A DNA stretch of 64,000 nucleotides from Shinella granuli (GTDB lineage Bacteria; Pseudomonadota; Alphaproteobacteria; Rhizobiales; Rhizobiaceae): assembly GCF_004341885.1 (NCBI RefSeq), contig NZ_SLVX01000005.1, positions 186,001 to 250,000 on the forward strand, in the 5' to 3' direction. Shown in pieces: positions 8,420 through 17,477 of this stretch. The notes below the pieces were generated by a model. The model was not told the DNA's origin, did not search any database, and worked only from the letters and a program-made list of their open reading frames with translations. The translations under genes were made by a program, and so were the position numbers. The first letter of the stretch is position 1; each line of letters opens with the position of its first letter.

Positions 8420-9121
8420 ATGACGGCGGTAAAAGACGTGAACCTTGAATCCCTGAAGATCGACACCGGCGAAACCGCGGCCGCGCAGGTGGAACGGGAC
8501 CTGCGCGAATCCATCATCCGCCTGGAGCTCGCCCCCGGCATGCGGCTGTCCGAGCAGGAGATCGCAACCCGCATGGGCGTCTCGCGCCAGCCGGTGCGCG
8601 AGGCGCTGATCGCGCTCGGCAAGTCCAAGCTGGTCGATATCCGACCGAACCGCGGCACCGTCGTCGTCAGGATTTCCGCACGGCAGATGATGGAGGCCCG
8701 CTTCGTACGCGAGGCCATCGAGACCGCCGTCGCCCGGCGCGCCAGCGAAACCTTCGATGCCTGGACGCGGCGCAAGATCGACACGATCCTGGCCCGCCAG
8801 AAGGCGGCGATGGACGCGCACGACCACAATGCCTTCCGCCGCGAGGACGAGCAGTTCCATATCGCGATCGCGGAAGGCGCCGGCTGCGGCCTTGCCTGGA
8901 ACGCCATCTCGGACATCAAGGCCCACATGGACCGCGTCTGCAACCTCCAGCTCCGCCATCCCGATTCCATGACGCGGCTGATTGCCGAGCACGAGGCGAT
9001 CATCGCCGCCATCGACATGCGCGATGCCGACGCCGCCGCAACCGCCATGCGCAATCATCTCAACGGTATCCTCGCCGACCTGCCGCAGATCGAGGCCGAC
9101 AATCCCGACCTTTTCGAATAG
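8420..9121 (+). CDS. GntR/FadR-family transcriptional regulator (FCD domain)
   Basis: About 233 residues from the ATG at 8420; a start at 8393 would add nine residues but falls inside a repeat. Residues about 15-80 form the winged helix-turn-helix (RLSEQEIATRMGVSRQPVREAL), and residues 95-220 form an all-helical FCD ligand domain with likely metal-binding Asp/His residues (EDEQFH, EHEAI, RNHL). Divergent orientation to the kdu operon suggests a repressor relieved by a uronate intermediate. This is inference from position. Confidence 0.87.
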   Translation: MTAVKDVNLESLKIDTGETAAAQVERDLRESIIRLELAPGMRLSEQEIATRMGVSRQPVREALIALGKSKLVDIRPNRGTVVVRISARQMMEARFVREAIETAVARRASETFDAWTRRKIDTILARQKAAMDAHDHNAFRREDEQFHIAIAEGAGCGLAWNAISDIKAHMDRVCNLQLRHPDSMTRLIAEHEAIIAAIDMRDADAAATAMRNHLNGILADLPQIEADNPDLFE

Positions 9122-9183
9122 AGCGATCAGAGCACTTCCGCTTTTCCTCGAATCGAGAAAACGCTCCAACTCTTCGTTTCAAC

Positions 9184-9227
9184 GCAATTCCGGACGCAAA
9201 ACCGCTTCGCACTTTTGCTGGAATTGC
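9184..9227. repeat. Rhizobial intergenic palindrome, possible bidirectional terminator
   Basis: An imperfect stem with outer arms GCAATTCC (9184-9191) and GGAATTGC (9220-9227) and inner arms GCAAAA/TTTTGC (9196-9201 and 9213-9218). It sits between the convergent GntR and LacI genes. Sequences of this form, with an upstream AAACGCTCCAAC-like segment, are dispersed between genes in many rhizobial genomes. Here it is well placed to end both transcripts. Confidence 0.6.
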
Positions 9228-9228
9228 C

Positions 9229-10302
9229 TTAGCGCCTGTCGACGGTCGCCGTTGTCTCGCGCACCACCAGCGGCCCATCGACCTTGATGGTCATGGGGCG
9301 CGTGTGCTTGCCGTGGATTGCCATGTCGATGAGGATTTCCGCAGCCTTCTGGCCCATCTCGTAGTTGGGCAGCACCAGTGTCGAGAGCGGCGGATGGGTG
9401 TAGCGCGCCAGTTCCTGGTCGTCGTAGCCCATGACGGACAGGTCCTGCGGCACCCGGAGCCCTCTTTCCTGCGCCGCCTCCATGACGCCGATCGCCATCA
9501 GGTCGTTGCCGCAGAAGATCGCCGTCGGCGGATTGTCCATGGCAAGCAAGTCGAGGCCGGCCTCGTAGCCGCGTAGCGGCAGCCAGTCGCCGTCGCGCAC
9601 AAGGCTCTCGTCGAAGGCGATGTCGGCCGTGGCGAGCGCCTGCTTGTAGCCCTTCAGGCGGTCCATCGCAGCGTCCATCCAGGGCTCGCCGTTGATGAAG
9701 CCGATGCGCTTGTGGCCGAGCGCTGTCAGGTGCGCCGTCGCCGCAAAGCCTCCCGCCACCTCGCCCGGCACGATCGCCACATGCTGGCGCGGTTCGCAGT
9801 AGCAGTTGAGGAGCACGGTCGGGATGGATTTGAGCGCGGGCGGAACGGAAACCTTGCGCGTAAAGATCGTCGCGTAGATGACGCCGGCAATCGCGGGATC
9901 GCGCAGCACCGAGCGCAGCACCGCCTCTTCGAGATCAGGATTCGAACGCGTGGCGTGCGCGGAGACAAGCAGCCCCTGCTCGAACGCATAGTCGCGGATG
10001 CCGTCGAGGCTGACGACCGGATGCGGACTGGTGGAGATTTCGTCGACGATGAAGGCGATCGTGTCCTTCTCGACCGTGGGGGCGGCAGCCACCGGGCCGC
10101 GTGTCGCAGGCAGTTTATAACCTATTTTATGAGCAGCCTCGCGCACCTTCTGCTGCGTTTCCTGCGAGATGCGCGAACCGGACATCGCGTTGAGCACAAG
10201 CGAGACGCTGGACTGGGAGACCCCCGCAATGCGGGCGACATCCGTCATTGTCGGACGTCCGCTGCCCTGCTTGTCCGAATTGCGCCCGTTTCCCTTGGCC
10301 AT
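9229..10302 (-). CDS. LacI-family transcriptional regulator
   Basis: 357 residues. The N-terminal LacI helix-turn-helix is explicit (TMTDVARIAGVSQSSVSLVLN, about residues 18-38), followed by the hinge and a periplasmic-binding-protein-like effector domain. The ATG at 10302 is preferred because GAGGAA lies seven bases upstream; an ATG at 10335 has none. It is divergent from the galactofuranose-type ABC operon and probably represses it until sugar is bound. Confidence 0.9.
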   Translation of the reverse strand: MAKGNGRNSDKQGSGRPTMTDVARIAGVSQSSVSLVLNAMSGSRISQETQQKVREAAHKIGYKLPATRGPVAAAPTVEKDTIAFIVDEISTSPHPVVSLDGIRDYAFEQGLLVSAHATRSNPDLEEAVLRSVLRDPAIAGVIYATIFTRKVSVPPALKSIPTVLLNCYCEPRQHVAIVPGEVAGGFAATAHLTALGHKRIGFINGEPWMDAAMDRLKGYKQALATADIAFDESLVRDGDWLPLRGYEAGLDLLAMDNPPTAIFCGNDLMAIGVMEAAQERGLRVPQDLSVMGYDDQELARYTHPPLSTLVLPNYEMGQKAAEILIDMAIHGKHTRPMTIKVDGPLVVRETTATVDRR

Positions 10303-10356
10303 GCGTCGTTCCTCGCCCCTCGGCGTGCTTTGCATCGCACGCGGATTTTTTGCAAG

Positions 10357-10430
10357 TGCTCATAATTTTGGCTCTTGACTGCTCATATTATTAGCGCAAG
10401 ATTTGCCCATGTGAAGCAGGAATTTGCTCA
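10357..10430. promoter_or_regulatory. Promoter and repeated TGCTCA elements upstream of ytfQ-like operon
   Basis: The octamer TGCTCATA occurs at 10357-10364 and 10380-10387, and TGCTCA again at 10425-10430, so the starts are 23 and 45 bases apart, about two and four helical turns. A reasonable sigma-70 promoter, TTGACT (10375-10380) with 17 bases to AAGATT, overlaps the second copy. These are candidate LacI-family operator half-sites, not tested palindromes. Confidence 0.45.
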
Positions 10431-10477
10431 CGTCCGGTAGAGGAGCACCGGCCAGAACCTGGGAGGAGAACCCGCTC

Positions 10478-11458
10478 ATGACCATGATTTCCCGTCGCAC
10501 CTTCATGCTTGCGGCAACGGCCGTCGGCGCGCTTGCCGTGGCAGGCGTCGCGATCGCCGAGGTGCCCAAGCTGGCGCAGAAGGACACCTACAAGGTCGGC
10601 TTCGCGCAGACCGAATCCAACAATCCCTGGCGCATCGCCCAGACCAACAGCATGAAGGCCGAGGCCGAAAAACTCGGCTTCCAGCTCGTCTATACCGATG
10701 CTGCCGGCTCGGCCGCCAAGCAGGTTGCCGACGTCAACTCGATGATCGCCCAGGGCGTCGACGTCATCTTCCTGGCACCGCGCGAGGAAAAACCGCTGAT
10801 CCCGGCCGTCATGGCCGCCAAGAAGGCCGGGATTCCGGTCATCCTGCTCGACCGCTCGGTCGACCCGTCGCTCGCCAAGGCCGGCGAGGATTACCTGACC
10901 TTCATCGGCTCGAACTTCGTCGAGGAAGGCAGGCGCATCGCCGAATGGCTGGTGAAGAACGCCAACGGCAAGTCGAAGATCATCGAACTGGAAGGCACGA
11001 CCGGTTCCTCGCCCGCCAACGACCGCAAGAAGGGCTTCGACGAGGCGATCCAGGCCGCCGGCGGCTTCGAGATCGTCGCCTCGCAGACCGGCGACTTCGC
11101 CCGCGACAAGGGCCGCCAGGTCGCCGAAGCCCTGCTCCAGGCGCACCCGGATGCCGACATCATCTACGCGCACAACGACGAAATGGCGATGGGCGCCATC
11201 GCCGCGCTGGAAGCGGCAGGCAAGGTGCCGGGCAAGGATGTGCTCGTGCTCTCCATCGACGGCGGCAAGGAAGCCGTCCAAGCGGTCGTCGACGGCAAGA
11301 TCGCCGCGGTCGTCGAGTGCAACCCGCGCTTCGGGCCCAAGGCTTTCGAGACGATGATACGCTACGCCAAGGGCGAGGCGATCGATCCGATCCTCGTCAA
11401 CGAAGACAAGTTCTACGACGCGTCCAACGCGGCCGCAGAACTCGCCAACGCCTACTGA
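10478..11458 (+). CDS. ytfQ: Galactofuranose/galactose-type binding protein (YtfQ family)
   Basis: 326 residues. The N-terminus (ISRRTFMLAATAVGALAVAG) resembles a twin-arginine/Sec leader, and the mature part starts near EVPKLAQ. YtfQ features are clear: TYKVGFAQTESNNPWRIAQT at the start of lobe one, YAHNDEMAMGAI and LSIDGGKEA in the ligand cleft. The ATG at 10478 has a GGAGGAG site. It feeds the YtfR-YtfT-YjfF-like proteins downstream. In E. coli this system imports galactofuranose; the exact rhizobial ligand is inferred. Confidence 0.9.
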   Translation: MTMISRRTFMLAATAVGALAVAGVAIAEVPKLAQKDTYKVGFAQTESNNPWRIAQTNSMKAEAEKLGFQLVYTDAAGSAAKQVADVNSMIAQGVDVIFLAPREEKPLIPAVMAAKKAGIPVILLDRSVDPSLAKAGEDYLTFIGSNFVEEGRRIAEWLVKNANGKSKIIELEGTTGSSPANDRKKGFDEAIQAAGGFEIVASQTGDFARDKGRQVAEALLQAHPDADIIYAHNDEMAMGAIAALEAAGKVPGKDVLVLSIDGGKEAVQAVVDGKIAAVVECNPRFGPKAFETMIRYAKGEAIDPILVNEDKFYDASNAAAELANAY

Positions 11459-11479
11459 TCGCATCTCCCAAGCACTTTG

Positions 11480-11514
11480 CGGCCGGGGCGGCTCCACCGT
11501 CTCGGCCGTTTTTT
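11480..11514 (+). terminator. Rho-independent terminator or attenuator after binding-protein gene
   Basis: A GC-rich stem (CGGCCGGGGCGG pairing with CCGTCTCGGCCG, two G-U pairs) with a five-base loop is followed by six T residues at 11509-11514. It lies 21 bases after the YtfQ-like stop and before the ATPase gene, so it probably lets only part of the transcription reach ytfR, keeping the binding protein in excess. Confidence 0.8.
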
Positions 11515-11589
11515 GAACGGGCCTGACCTTGCGCTTGTTCAGGTGTAGGCTTGGAAGGCCCGCCCGAAGGGCGGATAGAGGAGGACCCC

Positions 11590-13080
11590 ATGCTTCTGTC
11601 CATGCAGGGCATTTCCAAGGCATTTGCCGGCGTGGCGGCGCTGAACGCCGCCTCGCTCGAGGTCGAGCCGGCGGAGGTCATGGCGCTTGTCGGCCAGAAC
11701 GGCGCGGGCAAGTCGACGCTGATCAAGATCCTCACCGGCGTCTACCGCCGCGACGAAGGCAGCATCGCCTTCGCAGGCAAGGAGGTCGATTTCGCGATGC
11801 CGGCCGACGCGCAGGCCGCCGGCATCGCGACGATCTATCAGGAGATCAATCTCGCGCCGCAGCGTTCCGTGGCGGAGAACATCCACCTGTCGCGCGAGCC
11901 GAAACGCTTCGGCATGATCGACCATGCCGCCATGCGACGCGGCGCCGAAGCGGTGCTGGCGACCTTCAACCTGTCCATCGACGTCGACCGCCCCGTCGCG
12001 CATTTCGATGCCGCAACCCGGCAGATGGTGGCCATCGCCCGCGCGGTGACGCAGAACGCCCGTCTCGTCATCATGGACGAGCCGACCTCCTCGCTCGACG
12101 AGCGCGAGGTCGCGGTGCTCTTCGAGACGATCCGCACGCTGAAGCGTTCGGGCGTCGCCGTCATTTTCATCGGCCACCGGCTCGACGAACTCTATGCGAT
12201 CTGCGATCGCGTGACGATCATGCGGGACGGCCAGACGGTGGCGAAGAGCCCGATGGCGGACATGCCGAAGATGGCCCTGGTGCGCCACATGCTCGGCAAG
12301 GAGCTCGCCGCCTTCCAGGCGCTGGCACCCGACCGGGAAACACCGGAAAGGCCCGTCCGCCTCGCAATCGAAAACGCCGGCGCCGGCGTGCGCGTGCGTG
12401 ACGTCAGCCTCACGGTGCGCGAAGGCGAGATATCCGGCCTTGCCGGCCTGCTCGGTTCCGGTCGCACGGAGACGGCGCGCCTCATCTTCGGTGCGGACAA
12501 GATGCAGCGCGGCACCCTGCGCATGGAGGGCCGGGAGCGCAGCTACCGCGAGCCGGCGGATGCGATCGCCGATGGCATCGGCCTCGTCTCCGAGGACCGC
12601 AAGATAGACGGTATCGTGCCGGATATGAGCATCCGCGAGAACATGACGGTCGCCCTTCTGCCAAAGCTGAAGAAGGCCGGCATTGTCGACCGCGCCCGGC
12701 AGGACGAAATCGTCACGCGGTACATCCGGGCGCTCGGCATCAAATGCGCCTCGCCCGACCAGCCGATCAAGGAGCTCTCGGGCGGCAACCAGCAAAAGGT
12801 TCTGCTCGCCCGGTGGCTGGCGACGGACCCGCGCGTGCTCATCGTCGACGAGCCGACCCGCGGCATCGACATCGGCGCCAAGTCGGAAATCCTCAAGCTC
12901 CTGCGCCGCCTTGCCGACGAGGGATTGAGCGTGCTGATGATCTCCTCGGAACTCGAAGAGCTTCTTGCCGCCGCAGACCGGGTGACGGTGCTCAGCGACG
13001 GCACGTCGGTGGCGGCCCTGCCGCGCAAGGACTTGACCGAGGCGGCGCTGCTTTCCGCCATGGCCCATCAGGTGGAATGA
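11590..13080 (+). CDS. ytfR: Sugar ABC transporter ATPase with two NBDs (YtfR family)
   Basis: 496 residues with two ABC cassettes. The first has Walker A GQNGAGKST (about 36-44) and Walker B VIMDEPTSSLD, but a degenerate signature (FDAATRQMVAIARAV). The second has the usual degenerate Walker A (LLGSGRTE) and an intact signature LSGGNQQKV with IVDEPTRGID. This asymmetry is normal for RbsA/MglA/YtfR ATPases. GAGGAGG precedes the ATG at 11590. The stop is one base before the next start. Confidence 0.92.
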   Translation: MLLSMQGISKAFAGVAALNAASLEVEPAEVMALVGQNGAGKSTLIKILTGVYRRDEGSIAFAGKEVDFAMPADAQAAGIATIYQEINLAPQRSVAENIHLSREPKRFGMIDHAAMRRGAEAVLATFNLSIDVDRPVAHFDAATRQMVAIARAVTQNARLVIMDEPTSSLDEREVAVLFETIRTLKRSGVAVIFIGHRLDELYAICDRVTIMRDGQTVAKSPMADMPKMALVRHMLGKELAAFQALAPDRETPERPVRLAIENAGAGVRVRDVSLTVREGEISGLAGLLGSGRTETARLIFGADKMQRGTLRMEGRERSYREPADAIADGIGLVSEDRKIDGIVPDMSIRENMTVALLPKLKKAGIVDRARQDEIVTRYIRALGIKCASPDQPIKELSGGNQQKVLLARWLATDPRVLIVDEPTRGIDIGAKSEILKLLRRLADEGLSVLMISSELEELLAAADRVTVLSDGTSVAALPRKDLTEAALLSAMAHQVE

Positions 13081-13081
13081 C

Positions 13082-14092
13082 ATGACGACGATCGAGACTC
13101 CCGTTCCCCAGCCCTCCGGCACGCTTTCGCCCGGCAGCCGGCTGTTCACGCTGGCGAGCCGCTACGGCACCTTCGTCGCCTTCCTGGCGCTCATCGCCTT
13201 CAATATCGCGGTGACGCCGAACTTCCTGTCCCTGCAGACGCTCAACGTGAACCTCACGCAGGTAGCCACCATCGTCATCGTGGCGACCGGCATGACGCTC
13301 GTCATCGCCACCGGCGGCATCGATCTTTCGGTCGGTTCGCTGATGGCGATCTCGGGAGCATTGGCGCCGATGATCTTCATGGGCCAGTTCTGGCAGGTCG
13401 AAAACATGGCCTTCGCCGTGGCGCTCGCCATCCTCATCCCGGTCGCGGTCGCCAGCCTGTTCGGCCTGTTCAACGGGCTGCTGGTCACGCGCTTTTCCAT
13501 CCAGCCGATCATCGCGACACTTGTGCTGTTCATCGCCGGGCGCGGCATCGCGCAGGTCATGACCAACGGCAATCTTCAGGTCTTCAAGAACGAAGGCTTC
13601 CAGTTCATCGCCATGGGCCGCATCGCCGGCATTCCGGCGCAGGTCGTGCTGATGATCCTCATCGTCATCCTCGCCTCCGCCATGATCCGCTACACCGTCA
13701 TCGGCCGCCAGATCATCGCCGTCGGCGGCAACGAGAAGGCGGCGCGGCTGACCGGTGTGCCGGTCAAGCGCGTCAAGCTGCTCGTCTACATGATCAGCGG
13801 GGCACTGGCCGGCCTCGCCGGCCTCGTCGTGGTGGCGCGCAATTCGGCAAGCGACGCCAATCTCGTCGGCCTCGGCATGGAACTCGACGCCATCGCCGCC
13901 GTCGCGGTGGGCGGAACCCTCCTGACAGGCGGACGGGCCAACATCGTCGGCACCGTGCTCGGCGCCTTCGTCATCCAGCTCGTGCGCTACACGCTGCTGG
14001 CCAATGGCGTGCCGGATGCGGCAGCGCTCATCGTCAAGGCGGGGCTGATCGTGCTCGCCGTCTTCATCCAGCAGCGCGCCGACAAGCGTTGA
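13082..14092 (+). CDS. ytfT: Sugar ABC transporter permease (YtfT family)
   Basis: 336 residues with about nine hydrophobic helices. The GGIDLSVGSLMA signature of RbsC-type permeases (about residue 79) and the VGGNEKAARLTGVP coupling loop are present. It begins one base after the ATPase stop, so it is translationally linked. It forms a heteromeric channel with the next permease. Confidence 0.9.
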   Translation: MTTIETPVPQPSGTLSPGSRLFTLASRYGTFVAFLALIAFNIAVTPNFLSLQTLNVNLTQVATIVIVATGMTLVIATGGIDLSVGSLMAISGALAPMIFMGQFWQVENMAFAVALAILIPVAVASLFGLFNGLLVTRFSIQPIIATLVLFIAGRGIAQVMTNGNLQVFKNEGFQFIAMGRIAGIPAQVVLMILIVILASAMIRYTVIGRQIIAVGGNEKAARLTGVPVKRVKLLVYMISGALAGLAGLVVVARNSASDANLVGLGMELDAIAAVAVGGTLLTGGRANIVGTVLGAFVIQLVRYTLLANGVPDAAALIVKAGLIVLAVFIQQRADKR

Positions 14093-14103
14093 GGAGACCA
14101 TCC

Positions 14104-15087
14104 ATGTCCACGCTCCTGCGCCCGTTCGCCATCAAGTCCTCCGGTGATCTCGCCCGGCTCAGCGTCATCCTCGCGCTGTTCGGCCTCATCCTCTTCGGGG
14201 CACTGCGCTACGACAATTTCGTGTCGTCCTACAACATCCTCTCGTTCCTGCGCTACAACTCCATGTTCGCGCTGATCGCGCTCGGCATGGCCTTCGTCAT
14301 CATCACCGGCGGCATCGACCTTTCCGTCGGAGGCACGGCGGCGATGGCGAGCGTGGTTGCCGCCCTGTGCTCCCCCTATCACTGGGCAGCCGGGCTTCTC
14401 GGCGGCATCGCGGCGGGTCTTGCCGTCGGCGCGCTCAACGGCTTCATCATCACGAAGATGCGCATCCAGCCTTTCATCGCCACGCTGGCGACGATGCTGG
14501 CCGCCTACGGCACCGGGCTGCTGCTCGCCAACAACCAGTCGGTCTCCGTCTCCTATGACACCGGCTTTACCGTGATCGGCCAGGACGATTTCCTCGGCTT
14601 TCCCATTCCCGCCTGGATCGCGCTCGCCGTCTACGTCCTCGGCTGGCTGGTGCTCGAAAAACTGCCCGTCGGGCGCCACATCCTGGCGATCGGAGACGGC
14701 GAGGCCACGGCCGGGCTGATGGGCCTCAAGGTCGAGCGCACGCTCGCCGCCGTCTATCTCGCCTCCGGCGCGCTCGCCGGCCTCGCCGGCGTCATCCTCG
14801 CCTCGCAGTTCGGCGCCGGCCAGCCGACGGAGGGCGTGGGCTGGGAGCTCTTCGCCATCGCTTCCGTCGTGGTGGGCGGCACGCTGCTGACGGGCGGCTC
14901 GGGCTCCGTCGGCGCGACGCTCGCCGGCGCCCTCCTGCTCGCCATGGTCTTCAACATCCTGAACTTCGAAAACGGCCTCGGCTGGATCTCGCTGTCCGCC
15001 TACTGGCAGTCCGTCATCCGCGGCACGTTCCTGCTCATCGTGGTGGTTCTGCAGGCGAAGCTGATGGCGCGGCACAACGCCCCCTGA
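14104..15087 (+). CDS. yjfF: Sugar ABC transporter permease (YjfF family)
   Basis: 327 residues from the ATG at 14104 (GAGGAG site); an upstream TTG is also in frame but less likely. It has the same fold as its neighbour, with TGGIDLSVGGTAAM and the IGDGEATAGLMGL loop. Two dissimilar permeases after a two-domain ATPase is the YtfT/YjfF arrangement, which supports assignment of the system over ribose-type transporters that use one permease. The operon ends here; an 80-base gap separates it from the convergent DUF2945 gene. Confidence 0.88.
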   Translation: MSTLLRPFAIKSSGDLARLSVILALFGLILFGALRYDNFVSSYNILSFLRYNSMFALIALGMAFVIITGGIDLSVGGTAAMASVVAALCSPYHWAAGLLGGIAAGLAVGALNGFIITKMRIQPFIATLATMLAAYGTGLLLANNQSVSVSYDTGFTVIGQDDFLGFPIPAWIALAVYVLGWLVLEKLPVGRHILAIGDGEATAGLMGLKVERTLAAVYLASGALAGLAGVILASQFGAGQPTEGVGWELFAIASVVVGGTLLTGGSGSVGATLAGALLLAMVFNILNFENGLGWISLSAYWQSVIRGTFLLIVVVLQAKLMARHNAP

Positions 15088-15166
15088 TGCCGGTACCGGC
15101 AGACACGTGAAAGCGGGGCATGGCACGAGCGGCGCTTCCGGCGCCGTCCTGACGGCCGGCCGCCTT

Positions 15167-15376
15167 TCACGCATGGTCGAGGACGCTCCCCCTGTGGGCG
15201 GCGATGTGGTCGGTCTTGTCGCTCTTGATCTCGTATTGCGGATCGTCGGGCGTGGCGCGGTGGGTGTGGCCTTTGTAGTCGAAGTCGCTGGTGTGGATGG
15301 CGATGATGGTGCCCGACACATGGCCGGCCTCCGAATTCCAGGTGACGTGATCGCCGATTGCAAAGCGTCTGCTCAT
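15167..15376 (-). CDS. DUF2945 / HVA1-TUDOR small protein
   Basis: 69 residues matching the DUF2945 family: a basic N-terminus followed by FAIGDHVTWNSEAGHVSGTI, FDYKGHTHRAT and DPQYEIKSDKTDHIAAH. The function of the family is not established; it is a small SH3/TUDOR-like domain common in soil bacteria and fungi. Its ATG overlaps the stop of the NADH dehydrogenase gene, making it the last translationally coupled member of the encapsulin operon. Confidence 0.85.
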   Translation of the reverse strand: MSRRFAIGDHVTWNSEAGHVSGTIIAIHTSDFDYKGHTHRATPDDPQYEIKSDKTDHIAAHRGSVLDHA

Positions 15377-16680
15377 TGCGGTCTCCTTTCCTGCCGTTCA
15401 ACGCCGGTGCCGGTGATCAGGCGGGCACTGCGCTGGCCGGTCGAATAGATCCACAGCCAGCTGAGGGCGACGGCGAGACGGTTGCGCAAGCCGATCAGGA
15501 AGTAGACATGGGCGATGCCCCAGGTCCACCAGGCAAGCCGGCCCTTGAGCTTGATCCAGCCGAGATCGACGATGGCGGCCCGCTTGCCGATGGTGGCGAG
15601 ATTGCCGTCGTTGCGATAGGCGAAGGGCTTTGGCGGCGGCTTTCCCTCGCGGCGCACGCGGATGACGCCGGCCACGTAGCGGCCTTCCTGCTTCGCCGCA
15701 GGCGCAATGCCCGGCACCGTCCTGCCCTCCCCGGCCGACACATGGGCCGTATCGCCGATCGCAAAGATATCCGGAAAGCCCGGGACGGAGAGGTCCGGCG
15801 CGACGATGACCCGCCCGGCGCGGTCGGCCGGCGCCTGCAACCATTCGGCGGCCGGCGAAGCGGCAACGCCCGCCGCCCACAGGATGGTCGCGGCAGGCAG
15901 GAACTCGCCGCCGAGCGCGATGCCGTCCGCGCTGCATTCGGAGACGGCGTGGCCCGTGCGCACCTCGACGCCGAGACGGGCGAGCGCCTGCTCGGCATAG
16001 GCCGAAAGGTCCTCGGTGAAGGCCGAGAGGATACGCGGCCCGGCCTCGACGAGCACCACGCGCGCCTCGCGCGTGTCGATATGGCGGAAATCGCGGCGCA
16101 GCGTCTCGTGGGCCAGCTCGGCGATGGTGCCGGCGAGTTCCACGCCGGTCGGGCCGGCACCGATGATGGCGAAGGTCAGGAGGCGGCGGCGCTCCTCCGC
16201 GTTCGTCTGCCATTCCGCCCGCTCGAAGGCGGAGAGGATGCGCCGGCGGATCGTCGTCGCGTCCTCCAGCGTCTTGAGCCCCGGCGCATGGGGCTCCCAC
16301 TCGTCATGGCCGAAATAGGCATGGCGTGCGCCGGTGGCGAGGATCAGCGTGTCGTAGGAAACCCGCCGCCCGTCCTCAAGCAGCACGGCCTTTCCCGCCG
16401 CATCGACGCCGGTGGCCGCGCCCAGCAGCGTGGTCGCGTTCCGGTAGCGCCGCAGAAGCGAGCGGATCGGCCAGGCGATCTCCGAAAGGGCGAGCGAGGC
16501 CGTCGCCGCCTGGTAGAGCAAGGGCTGGAACAGGTGATGGTTGCGCCGGTCGAGCACCGTGATACGGAACGGACCAGCCGCCAGATGGCGCGCCGCCTCC
16601 AGCCCGCCGAAACCGCCGCCGACGATGACGACGTGGTGATCGTCGCTTGCCGCCACGCCAACCTCCTTTCGTCCTGTCAC
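15373..16680 (-). CDS. Type II NADH dehydrogenase (NDH-2) in encapsulin operon
   Basis: 435 residues. The FAD-binding motif VIVGGGFGGLEAA (about 18-30) and the NADH-binding motif IIGAGPTGVELAG (about 170-182) are intact, as are the DIFAIGDTA segment and the C-terminal membrane-anchoring helices WWTWGIAHVYFLIG and LSWLWIY. NDH-2 passes electrons from NADH to quinone without proton pumping. The GTG start overlaps the encapsulin stop (GTGA), so it is co-translated with the shell protein. That linkage is unusual and suggests a role in supplying or removing reducing power around the peroxidase compartment. Confidence 0.88.
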   Translation of the reverse strand: MTGRKEVGVAASDDHHVVIVGGGFGGLEAARHLAAGPFRITVLDRRNHHLFQPLLYQAATASLALSEIAWPIRSLLRRYRNATTLLGAATGVDAAGKAVLLEDGRRVSYDTLILATGARHAYFGHDEWEPHAPGLKTLEDATTIRRRILSAFERAEWQTNAEERRRLLTFAIIGAGPTGVELAGTIAELAHETLRRDFRHIDTREARVVLVEAGPRILSAFTEDLSAYAEQALARLGVEVRTGHAVSECSADGIALGGEFLPAATILWAAGVAASPAAEWLQAPADRAGRVIVAPDLSVPGFPDIFAIGDTAHVSAGEGRTVPGIAPAAKQEGRYVAGVIRVRREGKPPPKPFAYRNDGNLATIGKRAAIVDLGWIKLKGRLAWWTWGIAHVYFLIGLRNRLAVALSWLWIYSTGQRSARLITGTGVERQERRPQ

Positions 16681-17477
16681 TCCGGCGAAAGCGCCACGGC
16701 CGCTTCCGTCGTCAGCGTGCGGAATGTGAAGCTCTCCTGCACGTAGAGGTCGACGGTGGTCGCGGAATGGCCGAGATAGCCGATGGAAAAATCCTGACCG
16801 ACAGTCAGTTCGAAATCGCCGCCGCGCAACGACAGGACTAGGCCACCCTCGATGGCCGGCGCCCAGATGATGCCGCCGTCGACGATGCGCTCGATATGGT
16901 GGAAGACCGGATAGCCGTCGTCGCTGCCGCCGCTCGCGGCCATGTAGGCATCGCCGCCGAGCACGAGCGCATAAGGGCCTTCGACGCCGGCAAGCCGGAG
17001 CCGGCCGACCGCGCGCGCCACCGCGTCCGAATAGCGCTTCACGCCTTGCGGCAACGGTACGGCAGGATTGCTCGCCGCAGCGCGGATGCCCTCGATGCCG
17101 GCGGCCGCATAGCCGTCGAACACGGCGCGGTCCTCGGCGAAGGCGATCTTCTGCATCGCCTCCTTGACGGGCGACCAGTCGCTGTCGAGCGCGCCGCGCT
17201 CCACATCGTCGACTGCGTTGCGCGAGAGCTGGAAGGGCACACGCAGCTCGACGAGCGCCTTGACCTCGCGCCTCACCGACTGCACGCCTTCGGCCGGCGG
17301 CGCGATCGGCACGACATGACCGGTGCCGACCGCCGAAAGGCCGAGGCCCGCCGGGCCGACCATGTCGACGACCCGCCGGGCGGCAAGGTGGCGCTTGAGC
17401 GTGCGCGCCGCCTCTTCCTCGATTTCCGTCCAGGCTGCCTCGGAAACGGGAGCGAGTTCACGGTGCAGGTTATTCAT
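16677..17477 (-). CDS. Family 1 encapsulin shell protein
   Basis: 266 residues, the normal length of HK97-fold encapsulins (linocin-M18 family). The N-terminus NLHRELAPVSEAAWTEIEEEA, the LELR/VPFQLSR region, RDAVFDGYAAAGIEGI-like segment and C-terminal GYLGHSATTVDLYVQESFTF are all family features. It self-assembles into an icosahedral protein cage that sequesters peptide-tagged enzymes. The gene overlaps the stop of the DyP peroxidase gene by eight bases and the next start by four, consistent with shell and cargo being made together. AAAGGGG upstream of ATG 17477 is the ribosome site. Confidence 0.94.
   Translation of the reverse strand: MNNLHRELAPVSEAAWTEIEEEAARTLKRHLAARRVVDMVGPAGLGLSAVGTGHVVPIAPPAEGVQSVRREVKALVELRVPFQLSRNAVDDVERGALDSDWSPVKEAMQKIAFAEDRAVFDGYAAAGIEGIRAAASNPAVPLPQGVKRYSDAVARAVGRLRLAGVEGPYALVLGGDAYMAASGGSDDGYPVFHHIERIVDGGIIWAPAIEGGLVLSLRGGDFELTVGQDFSIGYLGHSATTVDLYVQESFTFRTLTTEAAVALSPE

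Noticed and set aside
15088-15170. Palindrome TGCCGGTACCGGCA (15088-15101) and GTGAAAG/CTTTCAC inverted repeat between convergent genes
   Set aside because: No T-run on either strand and a long loop; may contribute to termination but not convincing enough to list.
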